A DNA stretch of 64,000 nucleotides from Clostridiales bacterium (GCA_018365455.1 JAGZJZ010000027.1:1-64000); one strand, 5' to 3'; positions 8,856-17,284 are shown, numbered from the stretch's first letter. Translations and numbers: made by a program. Notes: generated from the sequence alone by a model not told the origin.

Positions 8856-10394
8856 TTAGATTAATCCCTTTTCTTTTAAGAATGCAAGTGCAGTTTCTCT
8901 GGGTTCCACACCATTGTTTTCTACATTATAATTCATTTCCGCCATTTCTTTATCAGTTAAAATATCCTGAACCATATCAAATACTTCAGCCAGATCCGGG
9001 TTTTCTTCCAGCACTTCCAAGCGTATAACGTTACCGCACTGATAGGAAGGGTAGAAATGTTTGTCATCTTCCAGTACAACGATATCAGAGACACTGTACT
9101 GACCGTCGGTTGTAAAGATCGGCATTACATCAATCTTATTCTCATTGATCGCCTGGTATTTCAAGCCGATGTCCAGGTCTACGGTATTCTTAAATTCAAG
9201 ACCATAAGTATTGCAGAGCGGAGTATATCCGTCTTCCCGTTCATAAAAATCATACTCGGCACCAAAGGTCAGTTCGCCAGACACTGCCTGCAGGTCGGAG
9301 ATCTTTTTCAGGTTATATTTATCAGCGATATCTTTTCGGACGGCAAGTGCGTAACTGTTGGCGAATCCATACATGCCGGTCCATTCCATTCCAAATCCTG
9401 ACTCATATCCGGACTGCAGCTGCCCGAACATATCTTCTGTATAAAGTTCACTTTTCTTAAGCACCATATTCCATCCGGTTCCGGTATACTCGGGATAGAG
9501 ATCAAATTCACCTTTTTCCATTGCCGGCTGAATATTAGAGGTACCGCCGCCAACGCCCTGGGTAATCTCTACGTTCAGGGAGGTATAATCTTCAATCAGG
9601 ATGCCCAGCATTTCTCCCAGGATATACTGCTCTGTCATTGGTTTTGTGGCAATATGTATGGTATCTTTTTTGGATTTGTGGAAAAAAGCAGCGGCAGCAG
9701 ATACTATCAGGATGAGCACGATGCCGCCTATGATCAGGGATATTTTTTTCCTGTTTTTCGTTCTTCTTTTCCTTTGCAGAAGTTTTTCAACCATCCCCAG
9801 AATAAAGTCAGATAACAGGGCGATCACAGCGATAAGAAGGCTTCCCGCCATAGTCATTGCGGCATTGTTGGTGGTGATTCCTCTGTAAATAGCCACACCC
9901 AGACCGCCTGCGCCAATGAAGGAGGCGATACCAGCCAAAGCGATGGTCATGATCACCATGTTTCGGATTCCGGACATAATTACCGGCAGGGCTAAGGGGA
10001 GTTTGATCTTGAATAAAATCTGGCTGTCCGTACTGCCCATACCCCTTGCGGCTTCAATGATATTTTCGTCCACATTTGTGATTCCGGTGTAAGTGTTGCG
10101 TACCATGGGCATTAATGCGTAAAAGGTGAGGGCAATCACGGCAGTTACATTACCGATGCCCGAAAAGGGAATCAGGAATCCAAGCATGGAAATTGATGGA
10201 ATGGTGTAAAGAAAGTTGATGATACCAAGTACGGGTTTCGATGACCGTCGGAATTCGCTTACCAGAATGCCGAGAATGCCGCCTAAGAGAATTGCAATTA
10301 CGATAGAAATTAAAGAAATTTTTAAATGTTCCAGGCACAGATTGATGAAAAAAGAACTTCGCTCCGTTAGTAAAATCCAGATATCCATTAACAT
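8856..10394 (-). CDS. Fused permease and substrate-binding protein, OpuC-type osmolyte importer
   Basis: A 512-residue fusion. Residues ~15-205 are a BPD-type permease with five to six helices and the EAA loop (ENIIEAARGMGSTDSQILFK). A membrane helix at ~220-240 leads to an extracytoplasmic binding domain (~250-512) of the OpuAC/choline-binding type, with TQGVGGGTSNIQPAMEKGEFDLYPEYTG-like core (quoted in parts: PEYTGTGW). ATG 10394 follows AAAGGAG by 8 bp. Tethering the receptor to the pore removes the need for a separate lipoprotein, as known in several Firmicutes. With the adjacent ATPase it forms a complete two-gene importer for betaine- or choline-like osmolytes. Confidence 0.88.
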   Translation of the reverse strand: MLMDIWILLTERSSFFINLCLEHLKISLISIVIAILLGGILGILVSEFRRSSKPVLGIINFLYTIPSISMLGFLIPFSGIGNVTAVIALTFYALMPMVRNTYTGITNVDENIIEAARGMGSTDSQILFKIKLPLALPVIMSGIRNMVIMTIALAGIASFIGAGGLGVAIYRGITTNNAAMTMAGSLLIAVIALLSDFILGMVEKLLQRKRRTKNRKKISLIIGGIVLILIVSAAAAFFHKSKKDTIHIATKPMTEQYILGEMLGILIEDYTSLNVEITQGVGGGTSNIQPAMEKGEFDLYPEYTGTGWNMVLKKSELYTEDMFGQLQSGYESGFGMEWTGMYGFANSYALAVRKDIADKYNLKKISDLQAVSGELTFGAEYDFYEREDGYTPLCNTYGLEFKNTVDLDIGLKYQAINENKIDVMPIFTTDGQYSVSDIVVLEDDKHFYPSYQCGNVIRLEVLEENPDLAEVFDMVQDILTDKEMAEMNYNVENNGVEPRETALAFLKEKGLI

Positions 10395-10560
10395 ATTTTC
10401 GCTCTCCTTTTAGTTGCTTTTACGGGACAGGTTTCATAACATTGTACGCATAACAGACAATGCTGCTGTGTGATAAATGCTTGCTTTTGGAATCAAATCA
10501 ATGCTGCGGGCAGGTTTTGGCGCAGGTTTTGGCACGGCTTCCGCAGGAGATATCATCCCC
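10388..10560 (-). pseudogene. Decayed ferredoxin-like C-terminus
   Basis: Reading the minus strand upstream of the osmolyte permease gives CLLCVQCYETCPVKA, a clear CxxCxxCxxxCP 4Fe-4S knuckle (~10413-10455), ending at a stop that overlaps the permease start. About 60 bp further upstream, in another frame, is CGSRAKTCAKTCPQH, a damaged second cluster motif containing a 12-bp direct duplication (GCCAAAACCTGC twice). Two-cluster ferredoxin domains such as EFR1-type proteins have this spacing. Frameshift and stop show it is a remnant. I see no start. Confidence 0.55.
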
Positions 10561-10705
10561 GGTAATTTCATATACTTTTATAATGGAGTCCATGTTTCCA
10601 ATAGAATCATTTTCTCTGTGTACAGGAGTTGAGCATATAGTAAAGTATTCTAAGGAGCTGATGTTTATGCAGATTGGTTTAAAAACCGCATCTGATGTCC
10701 GGCGA

Positions 10706-10880
10706 ATTACTTCTTTTCTTCTGCCTTAGCAATTAATATCTGCGGCATAGAAACTTTGCATATTAATAGCATATCTTGCAGTATTTTTTCTTCATCTTGA
10801 TGAAACTTATTTTTGATCCAGTCAATTAATATTCCTGCAATAGCCTCGGTGTAAAAGGCTACATTAGCTTTACTCTTATT
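10706..10880 (-). pseudogene. C-terminal remnant of a TetR-type regulator
   Basis: The minus strand encodes about 57 open codons, including KANVAFYTEAIAGILIDWIK and ending PQILIAKAEEKK, that look like the last two helices of a TetR/AcrR ligand domain. The frame is closed upstream by a stop near 10880, where the promoter of the plus-strand TetR gene begins; the DNA-binding half is missing. It probably once preceded the ferredoxin-like gene. Confidence 0.5.
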
Positions 10881-10892
10881 TCACAAAACGCC

Positions 10893-10937
10893 TTGACTGA
10901 ATATTGTTCAGTGCGTTATAATTGAATCAAATTCAGT
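10893..10937 (+). promoter_or_regulatory. Promoter with two overlapping palindromes for the TetR gene
   Basis: TTGACT (10893-10898) and TATAAT (10917-10922) are spaced by 18 bp. ACTGAA/TTCAGT (10896-10912) lies in the spacer and ATTGAAT/ATTCAGT (10921-10937, one mismatch) covers the -10 and start. The shared half-site ACTGAAT suggests two operator copies bound by the adjacent TetR protein. Confidence 0.7.
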
Positions 10938-10950
10938 AAGGGGTGACAAA

Positions 10951-11526
10951 ATGGCAAGGATAGTAAAGCAACCCGATATTCGTAGAGAAGAGTTATTGAA
11001 TATTGGAGTGAAATTATATTTCGATGCAGGAGAAAAAGGCATCAGTATTCAGCAAGTAGTAAAGCAGGCAGATGTTGCAACGGGATTGTTTTACTACTAC
11101 TTCAAGTCAAAGGATGACTTTCTTGATGAAGCACTCAATTATTATATAGACGAAAATATTTCTTTATTTGAAGTAATTTTAGAAAATGATACTCTTACCG
11201 CTTATGAAAAATTAGACGCGGTATTGAATGCCTACTCCCAATATGCACATAAGATGATACCTCTCCGCTCAAACAAAGCGTTTCATACAGAAAGGCACTA
11301 TGCTTTGACGGAAAAATTAATAGCACGACTACACAGCAAGGTCAGTAAACTGTTGATGCAAGGTTTGTCAGAAAATGTATTTGAAATAGGCGATGTTGAC
11401 ATCACAGCAGGATTTATTCTAAGTGGATTATCAAGCGTATTTGATGTAAAAACAGATATTAGCAAAGATTCTATATCAGAGTTAAAAAGAATTGTAAATA
11501 AGATATTGAAAGGGCAGCAAAAATGA
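10951..11526 (+). CDS. TetR family transcriptional regulator
   Basis: A 191-residue TetR/AcrR regulator. The N-terminal helix-turn-helix is at ~15-60, with ISIQQVVKQADVATGLFYYYF, the canonical TetR recognition pattern ending in YYYF. ATG 10951 follows AAGGGGTGA. The rest is the helical ligand/dimer domain. It overlaps the next gene by 4 bp (ATGA), so the two are translationally coupled and the neighbour is its most likely target. Two ACTGAAT palindromes over the promoter point to autorepression. The ligand is unknown. Confidence 0.9.
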   Translation: MARIVKQPDIRREELLNIGVKLYFDAGEKGISIQQVVKQADVATGLFYYYFKSKDDFLDEALNYYIDENISLFEVILENDTLTAYEKLDAVLNAYSQYAHKMIPLRSNKAFHTERHYALTEKLIARLHSKVSKLLMQGLSENVFEIGDVDITAGFILSGLSSVFDVKTDISKDSISELKRIVNKILKGQQK

Positions 11527-12245
11527 AAACAATGATTGATGGCAAGGAATTTACAAAAAGTGATATGGACAACTGGAAAAGAAAACGAGTACGTGAAGTT
11601 CTTCGCAATCTTAAAAAAAGCATTCCTATGACAGATAACGTAGATGTTTTGTGTGAAAATTTAACAGAGCTAAAATACAAAATGTCTTATGAAGAAATCG
11701 TATCTCCGCTTAAAACAAAACTAGCGATTGGAAAAGTGGGAATGAAACTTGCCGTTGCCGTTTCAGGAAGTAAACGCAAAGCTGCAATTACAACGATTTT
11801 CGCTGACGGTATTACGGCAGAAAACTTCTGTAAAATAATAGATTCTTTAATGATGCAAGATACAACAGAGCATCGAAAGGCGAATTTAGCAGCTTGTCCT
11901 GTCCACTATGCGTTAGTTCCTCGTGGTGAAACACTTGAAGTAATAGAAACAGCAGGAAATGCACCTGTTCCTACCCAGTTCTTTATTACTTTCAATGACG
12001 AAACAGGATTACAAGAACCTAGAAATTTAAGTTATCCCTATCAATCTACGGGCATTGCAAAACTAAAAGACGGTACAATCATTGGTGGGGTACGGCATCA
12101 ATTTAGGGATACATCGTCAGGAATAGAGGTTAGAACTTTAGTAGAGTTTCCAAGCATATGCCCCAAAACACTAATTAAAGAACATCAAAAGCATTTGGCG
12201 GTTGAATGGTCAAGCTGGATTGCATGGGCAATTAAAAATCAATAG
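11523..12245 (+). CDS. Uncharacterised protein coupled to TetR regulator
   Basis: A 240-residue protein of no family I recognise. It overlaps the TetR stop by 4 bp. The first ~75 residues are charged and helical (NWKRKRVREVLRNLKKSIP), followed by an alternating alpha/beta region with no signal peptide or membrane helix. Notable segments are AACPVHYALVPRG, PVPTQFFITFNDE and DGTIIGGVRHQFRDT, the last suggesting a beta-rich ligand-binding or catalytic part. It is more AT-rich than its neighbours. The regulator/effector pairing implies a detoxification or modification enzyme induced by the TetR ligand, but this is inference only. Confidence 0.75.
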   Translation: MKTMIDGKEFTKSDMDNWKRKRVREVLRNLKKSIPMTDNVDVLCENLTELKYKMSYEEIVSPLKTKLAIGKVGMKLAVAVSGSKRKAAITTIFADGITAENFCKIIDSLMMQDTTEHRKANLAACPVHYALVPRGETLEVIETAGNAPVPTQFFITFNDETGLQEPRNLSYPYQSTGIAKLKDGTIIGGVRHQFRDTSSGIEVRTLVEFPSICPKTLIKEHQKHLAVEWSSWIAWAIKNQ

Positions 12246-12299
12246 AAATATTTCTGGATATTAGAACATAACCTACTGTATAATTTCAGCTACACCTAT

Positions 12300-12374
12300 T
12301 GAGCCTATCAATGGACGGGTGGTATTTTTTTGCGAAAATCTCCACCCTTAAACCATTGACAGGCTGATTTTTGC
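12300..12374 (+). terminator. Long imperfect hairpin after the TetR-linked gene
   Basis: Left arm GAGCCTATCAATGG (12301-12314) plus CGGGTGG pairs with CCACCC and CCATTGACAGGCT (to ~12364) with one mismatch and a small bulge; the loop is T/A-rich and ATTTTTG follows. It probably ends the TetR transcript. The remaining bases up to 12420 show nothing else. Confidence 0.55.
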
Positions 12375-12426
12375 TGTGCCATTACGCCACCGAAAACGGG
12401 GAACAGGAAAAAGCCGGACGGTGAGT

Positions 12427-12466
12427 TTACAACTTGGAAACATCTTAATGTTATATTTTCATTAAG
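12427..12466 (+). promoter_or_regulatory. Putative response-regulator box and palindrome before the two-component genes
   Basis: TTACAACTT (12427-12435) recurs twice upstream of the gene at 14647. It is followed by a 7-bp palindrome CTTAATG/CATTAAG (12444-12466) enclosing TATATT, a possible -10. The arrangement suggests autoregulation of the response regulator gene. Confidence 0.5.
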
Positions 12467-12502
12467 GTGGTAATGGGAATAAAACAGGAAAGGGGTATAA
12501 GA

Positions 12503-13156
12503 ATGGCAGCAATACTAATTGTAGAAGATGAGTTGGCGATAAATGAATTAATCCGCAGAAATCTGCAGCTTGTAGGACACATGTGTGTATCCGCATTTGA
12601 TGGGGAGGAAGCAGTGGGTGAACTTGGACAGAATCATTTTGATTTGATCATTCTGGATATTATGCTGCCTGGGCTGGACGGATATGAGGTATATAAGGAA
12701 TCCAAGGGAACGCCCACGATTTTTCTTACTGCCAGGACTGGCTTGGCGGACCGGGTAAAAGGATTAAAAATGGGTGCGGATGACTATATCACAAAGCCGT
12801 TTCAAATGCTGGAGCTTCTAGCCAGAGTAGAGGCTGTTCTGCGCAGGACGTTAAAACAAAATACCTGTTTTGAAGTTGGAAAAGTCAGAATCGATTTTGA
12901 CAGCCATCAGGTATTTCTAAATGACCTGCTGATGGATTGCACACCAAAGGAGTATGACTTGCTGGAAACGCTGGTTACAAACAGGAACATTGCGCTCTCC
13001 CGGGATAAACTTCTGGAACTTGTCTGGGGGTATGATTTTGAAGGGGATACCCGGACGGTGGATGTACATATACAAAAGCTGCGGAAGAAGCTGGAACTGG
13101 AAGACTATATAAAAACTGTATATAAGATGGGATATCGTCTGGAGGTCACGAAATGA
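12503..13156 (+). CDS. OmpR/PhoB family response regulator
   Basis: A 217-residue two-component response regulator. The receiver domain (1-~115) has the acidic pair in VEDE, the phosphoacceptor Asp52 in LIILDIMLPG, Thr in FLTAR and Lys in ITKPF. The winged-helix output domain (~125-217) has TPKEYDLLETL and TRTVDVHIQKLRKKL. ATG 12503 follows GAAAGGGG; an upstream in-frame ATG without a ribosome site is rejected. It overlaps the kinase gene by 4 bp. Repeats of TTACAACTT before its own gene and before the gene at 14647 are candidate binding sites. Confidence 0.93.
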   Translation: MAAILIVEDELAINELIRRNLQLVGHMCVSAFDGEEAVGELGQNHFDLIILDIMLPGLDGYEVYKESKGTPTIFLTARTGLADRVKGLKMGADDYITKPFQMLELLARVEAVLRRTLKQNTCFEVGKVRIDFDSHQVFLNDLLMDCTPKEYDLLETLVTNRNIALSRDKLLELVWGYDFEGDTRTVDVHIQKLRKKLELEDYIKTVYKMGYRLEVTK

Positions 13157-14547
13157 AAAAACAGGCTTTTTTTACCACGCTTATTTTATTCTTATTCTTT
13201 TTATATGCGGGGATAACCATAATATCTGCAATCATATTTAAAGATAAGGTTGGTGTTATAAAGGAGCGATGCCTGGCGGAGCATTATGTGATTGTTTCTT
13301 CTATATTAAAAGATTTTCAGGCACTGGACAGCAGAGGAGTTGGGATAGAGGAATCTTTGGAGAGCTTAATGCATCCGTATTCCTACCTTGCAAAAGGAAA
13401 TGACATGGGACTTGCAGTATATAAAAGCGAAAATCTGGTTTATGCCAGTATTAATAAGGAAAATCTGGCAGATATAAATACAGATTCATATAAGGAAGGG
13501 CAGCGTTACATAACCATAAAAGACGATGATAAGCCATTTGTTTACGTTGCTGGTCTGCTTCCGGCACCTTATGAAGATTATGCGCTGGTATACCGCTACA
13601 ATATAGCGGAGACCATAAATTCCTGGAACCAGTTAAAAAATACTCTGTACTTTGCGGGAACGGTTTTATCCATATGTCTGGCATTTTGCTTGTTAATTTT
13701 ACTAAATGAGATTTTTCGTCCGCTGAAGCAGATCTCCGATGCGTCAATGGGCATTGCGGCAGGAGAATATGAAAAGCGGCTTCCTGTTTCCGGTAATGAT
13801 GAACTGGCGTATATGGCTCAGAGCTTTAACCACATGGCAATGGAAATACAAAGACAAATTGCGGACCTGAATGAAGCGGCAAGGCAGAAACAACAATTCG
13901 TAGATAATTTTGCCCATGAACTGCGCACTCCTCTGACAGCAATTTATGGTTATGCAGAGTACATGCAAAAAGCGGTTATATCGGAAGAAGACCGGCTCAT
14001 GTCCTGCGGCTACATTATGAGTGAAAGCAAGAGAATGGAGAACATGGCATACCAGCTTCTGGATTTGGCAATGATGAGGAATCATCAAATCAAAAAAGAA
14101 CAAGTCGAAATGGAAACATTGCTGGGGTCCGTTTACAATACCATTCAAAAAAAGGCTTGTGAAAAGGAAATTACAGTTACCTGCAGATGTCAAATGGATT
14201 GTGTAACCGGTAATGCAGAGCTTCTGGAAAGTCTGCTGGTGAATCTGATTGATAATGCCATCAAAGCCAGCGAACCTAATTCATGTATAGAGGTAAAAGC
14301 ATATCAGGAGGATCAGGTAAAGGTTTTGTCCGTCCGGGATTATGGAAAGGGTATGACAGAGAGACAGCTGCAGCATGTAAAAGAAGCATTTTACCGTGCT
14401 GACAAATCCAGAAGCCGAAAAGAGGGCGGAGCCGGATTGGGTTTATCGATCTGTGAACAAATTTCCCAGCTTCACGATGCACATCTGCAATTCGTATCCG
14501 GGCTTATGGAAGGAACCGAAGTAAAAGTAATATTTACAACTTTGTAA
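13153..14547 (+). CDS. Sensor histidine kinase
   Basis: A 464-residue membrane kinase that pairs with the preceding regulator. Helix 1 is ~7-28, an extracytoplasmic sensor spans ~29-163, helix 2 is ~164-186, and a HAMP domain follows (~187-240, LNEIFRPLKQISDASMGIA). The H-box is FAHELRTPLTAIYGY, and the ATPase domain has N-box NLIDNAIKAS, G1 VRDYGKGM and G2 GGAGLGLSICEQ. The small extracellular loop of about 135 residues could bind a ligand or sense the envelope. ATGA overlap ensures coupling. Signal unknown; envelope stress is plausible given the exported protein downstream. Confidence 0.93.
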   Translation: MKKQAFFTTLILFLFFLYAGITIISAIIFKDKVGVIKERCLAEHYVIVSSILKDFQALDSRGVGIEESLESLMHPYSYLAKGNDMGLAVYKSENLVYASINKENLADINTDSYKEGQRYITIKDDDKPFVYVAGLLPAPYEDYALVYRYNIAETINSWNQLKNTLYFAGTVLSICLAFCLLILLNEIFRPLKQISDASMGIAAGEYEKRLPVSGNDELAYMAQSFNHMAMEIQRQIADLNEAARQKQQFVDNFAHELRTPLTAIYGYAEYMQKAVISEEDRLMSCGYIMSESKRMENMAYQLLDLAMMRNHQIKKEQVEMETLLGSVYNTIQKKACEKEITVTCRCQMDCVTGNAELLESLLVNLIDNAIKASEPNSCIEVKAYQEDQVKVLSVRDYGKGMTERQLQHVKEAFYRADKSRSRKEGGAGLGLSICEQISQLHDAHLQFVSGLMEGTEVKVIFTTL

Positions 14548-14570
14548 CAAGTCCATTACAACTTTATAAT
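14534..14570 (+). promoter_or_regulatory. Promoter with direct repeats upstream of the exported protein gene
   Basis: TTACAACTTT occurs at 14534-14543 and again at 14556-14565, exactly 22 bp (two helical turns) apart, on the same DNA face. TTGTAA (14542-14547) and TATAAT (14565-14570) are spaced 17 bp. Direct repeats at this spacing are typical sites for OmpR-type regulators; the same box lies before the response regulator gene. Confidence 0.65.
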
Positions 14571-14646
14571 CTCCGGGGTGCAAGATAGGTAATGTGATCA
14601 CAAATAAATATAGATCGGCAGACTTGCCAGAAAAGAAGGGGTAAAT

Positions 14647-15759
14647 ATGGAAAATAGAATGGGTAAAAAATGTAACGAAAGAAAAGATAACAGAAGGAAT
14701 CGAAGAAGTAAATGGTTAAATGACAGTACAAAGAAAAGTTGTGATACGAAAAGAACTAATTATGAATTTCCGAAAATTATTGCCGGGGCTTTTGCAGCAA
14801 TCGGTGTATGCGCATTTTTGTTTGGGGGGTTAAGCGATGCTGTCATGGCTGCAGAACTGGGGAAAACGGCAGCGGTCCCTACCAGCTACCTTTTAAAAGA
14901 AGAAATCTCGGAAGCAAAACCCACAATAAGTGAGGATGTAACAGAAGAAAAGGAAAGACAGGAAGAAAAGGCAGCCGCGGCAGAAAAAACAGCTTCGACA
15001 GAAATGCTGGAGACCCCGGCAATAAAAAAATTGCGGGAGAAGAGGGCGGATAATTATGTGAAGGGCACTTACAAAGTAGTTTCCGACCCGCTGACGAAAG
15101 ACAGCACTCCTGCGGAGAAAGACCTGACTCAGGATGCAGCGGCAGAAATAGGTGCCAGGATGTTATGGGAACTTTTTGGATTAAAGATGAACGGTGCGAC
15201 TATCTATATGTCATATAATGCAGGCACGGAAACATTTCCAAGGGCTTTCTGGAGCGGTGACGTCCGTCTTGGGAATACCAGGTCACCGGAAGATACCTGT
15301 TATACATTCATAATTGATGCGGTAACGGGGGAACGGTTCAATGCAGGTTACGCACGAACACTGGAGAAAGAAGTCTCTCTTGATTTTGACAAGAAACTGA
15401 TGGATAATCCAGGTGAGTATACAGAACTGGCAAGGAAACTGGCAGAAGAGCTGGACATCGTAGATGGCAAGGCAGCGTCTTCGGAATATGGCTGCCAGGG
15501 ATATTCCAATAATGATCCTGATATTACAATTGAGGTAACGGGAACAAATGGAGATCGGGCATTATTGTCTTTTTCCAGATACGATCAGCAATTTAAAGGT
15601 ATCGTTTATGATGCCAGTCTTAAGATTTCAGAGCCGGCAGAAAAAGCATCTGCCAGGAAGGCTTCCGAAAAAGCACAGGAAACATTGGAAGCAATACCGG
15701 AGATGGAGTATGCGGAGTCAGAAAATCCTTACTTGATACCATCGGTGGAGGCGGAATAG
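14647..15759 (+). CDS. Membrane-anchored exported protein, PepSY-like
   Basis: A 370-residue protein with a very basic cytosolic leader (1-~45), one membrane helix (FPKIIAGAFAAIGVCAFLFGG, shown here as about 21 residues at ~46-66) and a large outer part. An Ala/Glu/Lys-rich linker (~85-130) precedes a folded region whose segment CYTFIIDAVTGE resembles the strand-turn of PepSY/YpeB-like domains. ATG 14647 follows GAAGGGG. It lies 99 bp after the histidine kinase with its own promoter carrying two copies of the putative regulator box, so it is the likeliest target or accessory sensor of that system. Function not known. Confidence 0.72.
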   Translation: MENRMGKKCNERKDNRRNRRSKWLNDSTKKSCDTKRTNYEFPKIIAGAFAAIGVCAFLFGGLSDAVMAAELGKTAAVPTSYLLKEEISEAKPTISEDVTEEKERQEEKAAAAEKTASTEMLETPAIKKLREKRADNYVKGTYKVVSDPLTKDSTPAEKDLTQDAAAEIGARMLWELFGLKMNGATIYMSYNAGTETFPRAFWSGDVRLGNTRSPEDTCYTFIIDAVTGERFNAGYARTLEKEVSLDFDKKLMDNPGEYTELARKLAEELDIVDGKAASSEYGCQGYSNNDPDITIEVTGTNGDRALLSFSRYDQQFKGIVYDASLKISEPAEKASARKASEKAQETLEAIPEMEYAESENPYLIPSVEAE

Positions 15760-15795
15760 GTTATAAAGGTTTCTGAATATGGGAAATAAATAGAG

Positions 15796-15839
15796 GAAGC
15801 AGGGCGCAAAAGGAAATATTTGCACTCTGCTTCTTGTTA
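15796..15839 (+). terminator. Hairpin after the exported protein gene
   Basis: GAAGCAG (15796-15802) pairs with CTGCTTC (15827-15833), with inner pairing of GCAAA/TTTGC. A short TTGTT follows. A moderate intrinsic terminator. The remaining ~100 bp to the next stop codon holds no gene. Confidence 0.45.
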
Positions 15840-15939
15840 AAGATTAGATTGTCCACGATTATACCCGGCAGTCATTTCCAATTTTGTAGGGCTAATAAGG
15901 CTTACCGTAACAATTTTTTAGGATTGCAGTTTGGTCCTT

Positions 15940-16995
15940 TTACATTAATACAACCGGTTTAATCAAATCCTTTGGCTTGTCTTTCATCAGCATTAACGCC
16001 TCTTCCACTTTATCAAATCCGTGGAAGGTATGGGTAATCAGCTTACTGGTATCCAATTTACCGGTTTCGATTAAGGAAGCCAGCTTTTCCATACGGAGTC
16101 TTCCGCCCGGCATCAGACCGCCTGCGATTGTCTTGTGGCCCATGCCGCAGCCCCACTCAACTCTTGGAATTCTAATATAGTCGCCTTCTCCAAGGTAATT
16201 TACATTTCCGATTCTTCCGCCTGGTTTTAACATACGGATTGCCTGGTTAAAGGTGTCTACATCGCCTCCGGCTATGATGATACGGTCAACGCCTTTTCCG
16301 TGGGTTTTTTCCATAATCTGTTCCACGATATCGCCTTCGCGGTAATTGACAATTTCTGTTGCACCGTATTCTTTGGCAATCTGAATGCAGTTTGGTCTGG
16401 AACCAACGGCATAGATGCGGGAGGCACCGCGAAGTGCAGCACCGGCTACCGCCATAAGCCCTACCGGACCGATACCGATCACAACGACTGTATCACCAAA
16501 CTGTACATCTGCTAATTCCACACCGTGAAATCCGGTGGGAACCATATCACAGAGCATACTTGCAGATGCCAGATCCATACCGGATGGAAGCAGGGCAAGG
16601 TTCCCGTCTGCATCATTTACATGGAATAATTCACCGAATACACCATCTTTAAAGTTGGAGAATTTCCATCCGGAAAGCATTCCGCCGGAATGCATGGAGT
16701 ATCCGCCCTGAGCTTCTAAGGAATTCCAGTCCGGTGTAATGGCTGGGATAATGACTTTGTCACCCGGTTTAAAGTCTTTAACCAGGGCACCAACCTCCAC
16801 AACTTCCCCAATTGCTTCATGTCCTAAAATCATATCATGTCTGTCGCCTAAAGCACCGGCCCAGACTGTATGGACATCAGAGGTACAGGGAGCGATGGCA
16901 AGTGGTTTACAGATTGCGTCCAATGGTCCGCACTCAGGTGCCTGCTTTTCAATCCAGCCAGTTTTTCCAATTCCTAACATTGCAAAACCTCTCAT
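15940..16995 (-). CDS. NADP-dependent secondary alcohol dehydrogenase (zinc type)
   Basis: A 351-residue medium-chain dehydrogenase very close in pattern to the Thermoanaerobacter brockii/Clostridium beijerinckii enzymes (352 residues), which interconvert ketones or aldehydes with alcohols. Seen: N-terminus MRGFAMLGIGKTGW, catalytic zinc ligands Cys37 (APCTSD), His-Glu in ILGHEAIGEVVEVG and Asp in FHVNDADGN, Rossmann motif GIGPVG, and GSRP, the known NADP phosphate-binding turn. It lacks the structural zinc lobe's four cysteines, as do its homologues. ATG 16995 follows AAAGGAGA by 6 bp. It has its own promoter region, being cut off from the aldolase gene by a hairpin. Confidence 0.92.
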   Translation of the reverse strand: MRGFAMLGIGKTGWIEKQAPECGPLDAICKPLAIAPCTSDVHTVWAGALGDRHDMILGHEAIGEVVEVGALVKDFKPGDKVIIPAITPDWNSLEAQGGYSMHSGGMLSGWKFSNFKDGVFGELFHVNDADGNLALLPSGMDLASASMLCDMVPTGFHGVELADVQFGDTVVVIGIGPVGLMAVAGAALRGASRIYAVGSRPNCIQIAKEYGATEIVNYREGDIVEQIMEKTHGKGVDRIIIAGGDVDTFNQAIRMLKPGGRIGNVNYLGEGDYIRIPRVEWGCGMGHKTIAGGLMPGGRLRMEKLASLIETGKLDTSKLITHTFHGFDKVEEALMLMKDKPKDLIKPVVLM

Positions 16996-17151
16996 AGTTT
17001 CTATCTCCTTTCGAAAACACATTGTTAATTATTTGACGTGCCATAAATATAACATATAATGAATATATAATCAATTCCATAATTATAAAAATATATCATA
17101 ATCTTTATGGTTAAAATTTGTGTATTTTGTATATAAAAACAGATTTAAGAT

Positions 17152-17206
17152 AAAAAATATCCGAAAACATTATATAATATATAATCTTTACATAATGTTT
17201 TCGGAT
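17152..17206 (-). terminator. Perfect 15-bp hairpin ending the aldolase transcript
   Basis: ATCCGAAAACATTAT (17159-17173) and its exact reverse complement (17192-17206) form a 15-bp stem with an 18-base loop. Read leftward, it is followed by ATATTTTTTA, a T-run. It separates deoC from the alcohol dehydrogenase. The AT-rich 17000-17150 stretch should hold the dehydrogenase promoter, but no single box is clear. Confidence 0.8.
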
Positions 17207-17241
17207 GCTTATTTTCGTAGGGAGTAGTCAGAATGGCTGAA

Positions 17242-17284
17242 GCAGACTGACAAACTATTCAGCGCTGTCAGTCTGGTTTCTGGC
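17242..17284. repeat. Partial copy of the 44.6-kb palindromic repeat
   Basis: These 43 bp match 44684-44726 with only three differences and contain the same CTGACAAACTATTCAGC core plus GGTTTCTGGC. Only the right arm is present; the left arm and centre are missing, so this looks like a decayed copy inserted just after deoC. Confidence 0.75.

Noticed and set aside
10460..10729. 89-codon plus-strand frame between the importer and TetR genes
   Set aside because: No ribosome site and no recognisable protein; the minus strand of the same stretch shows ferredoxin and TetR fragments.
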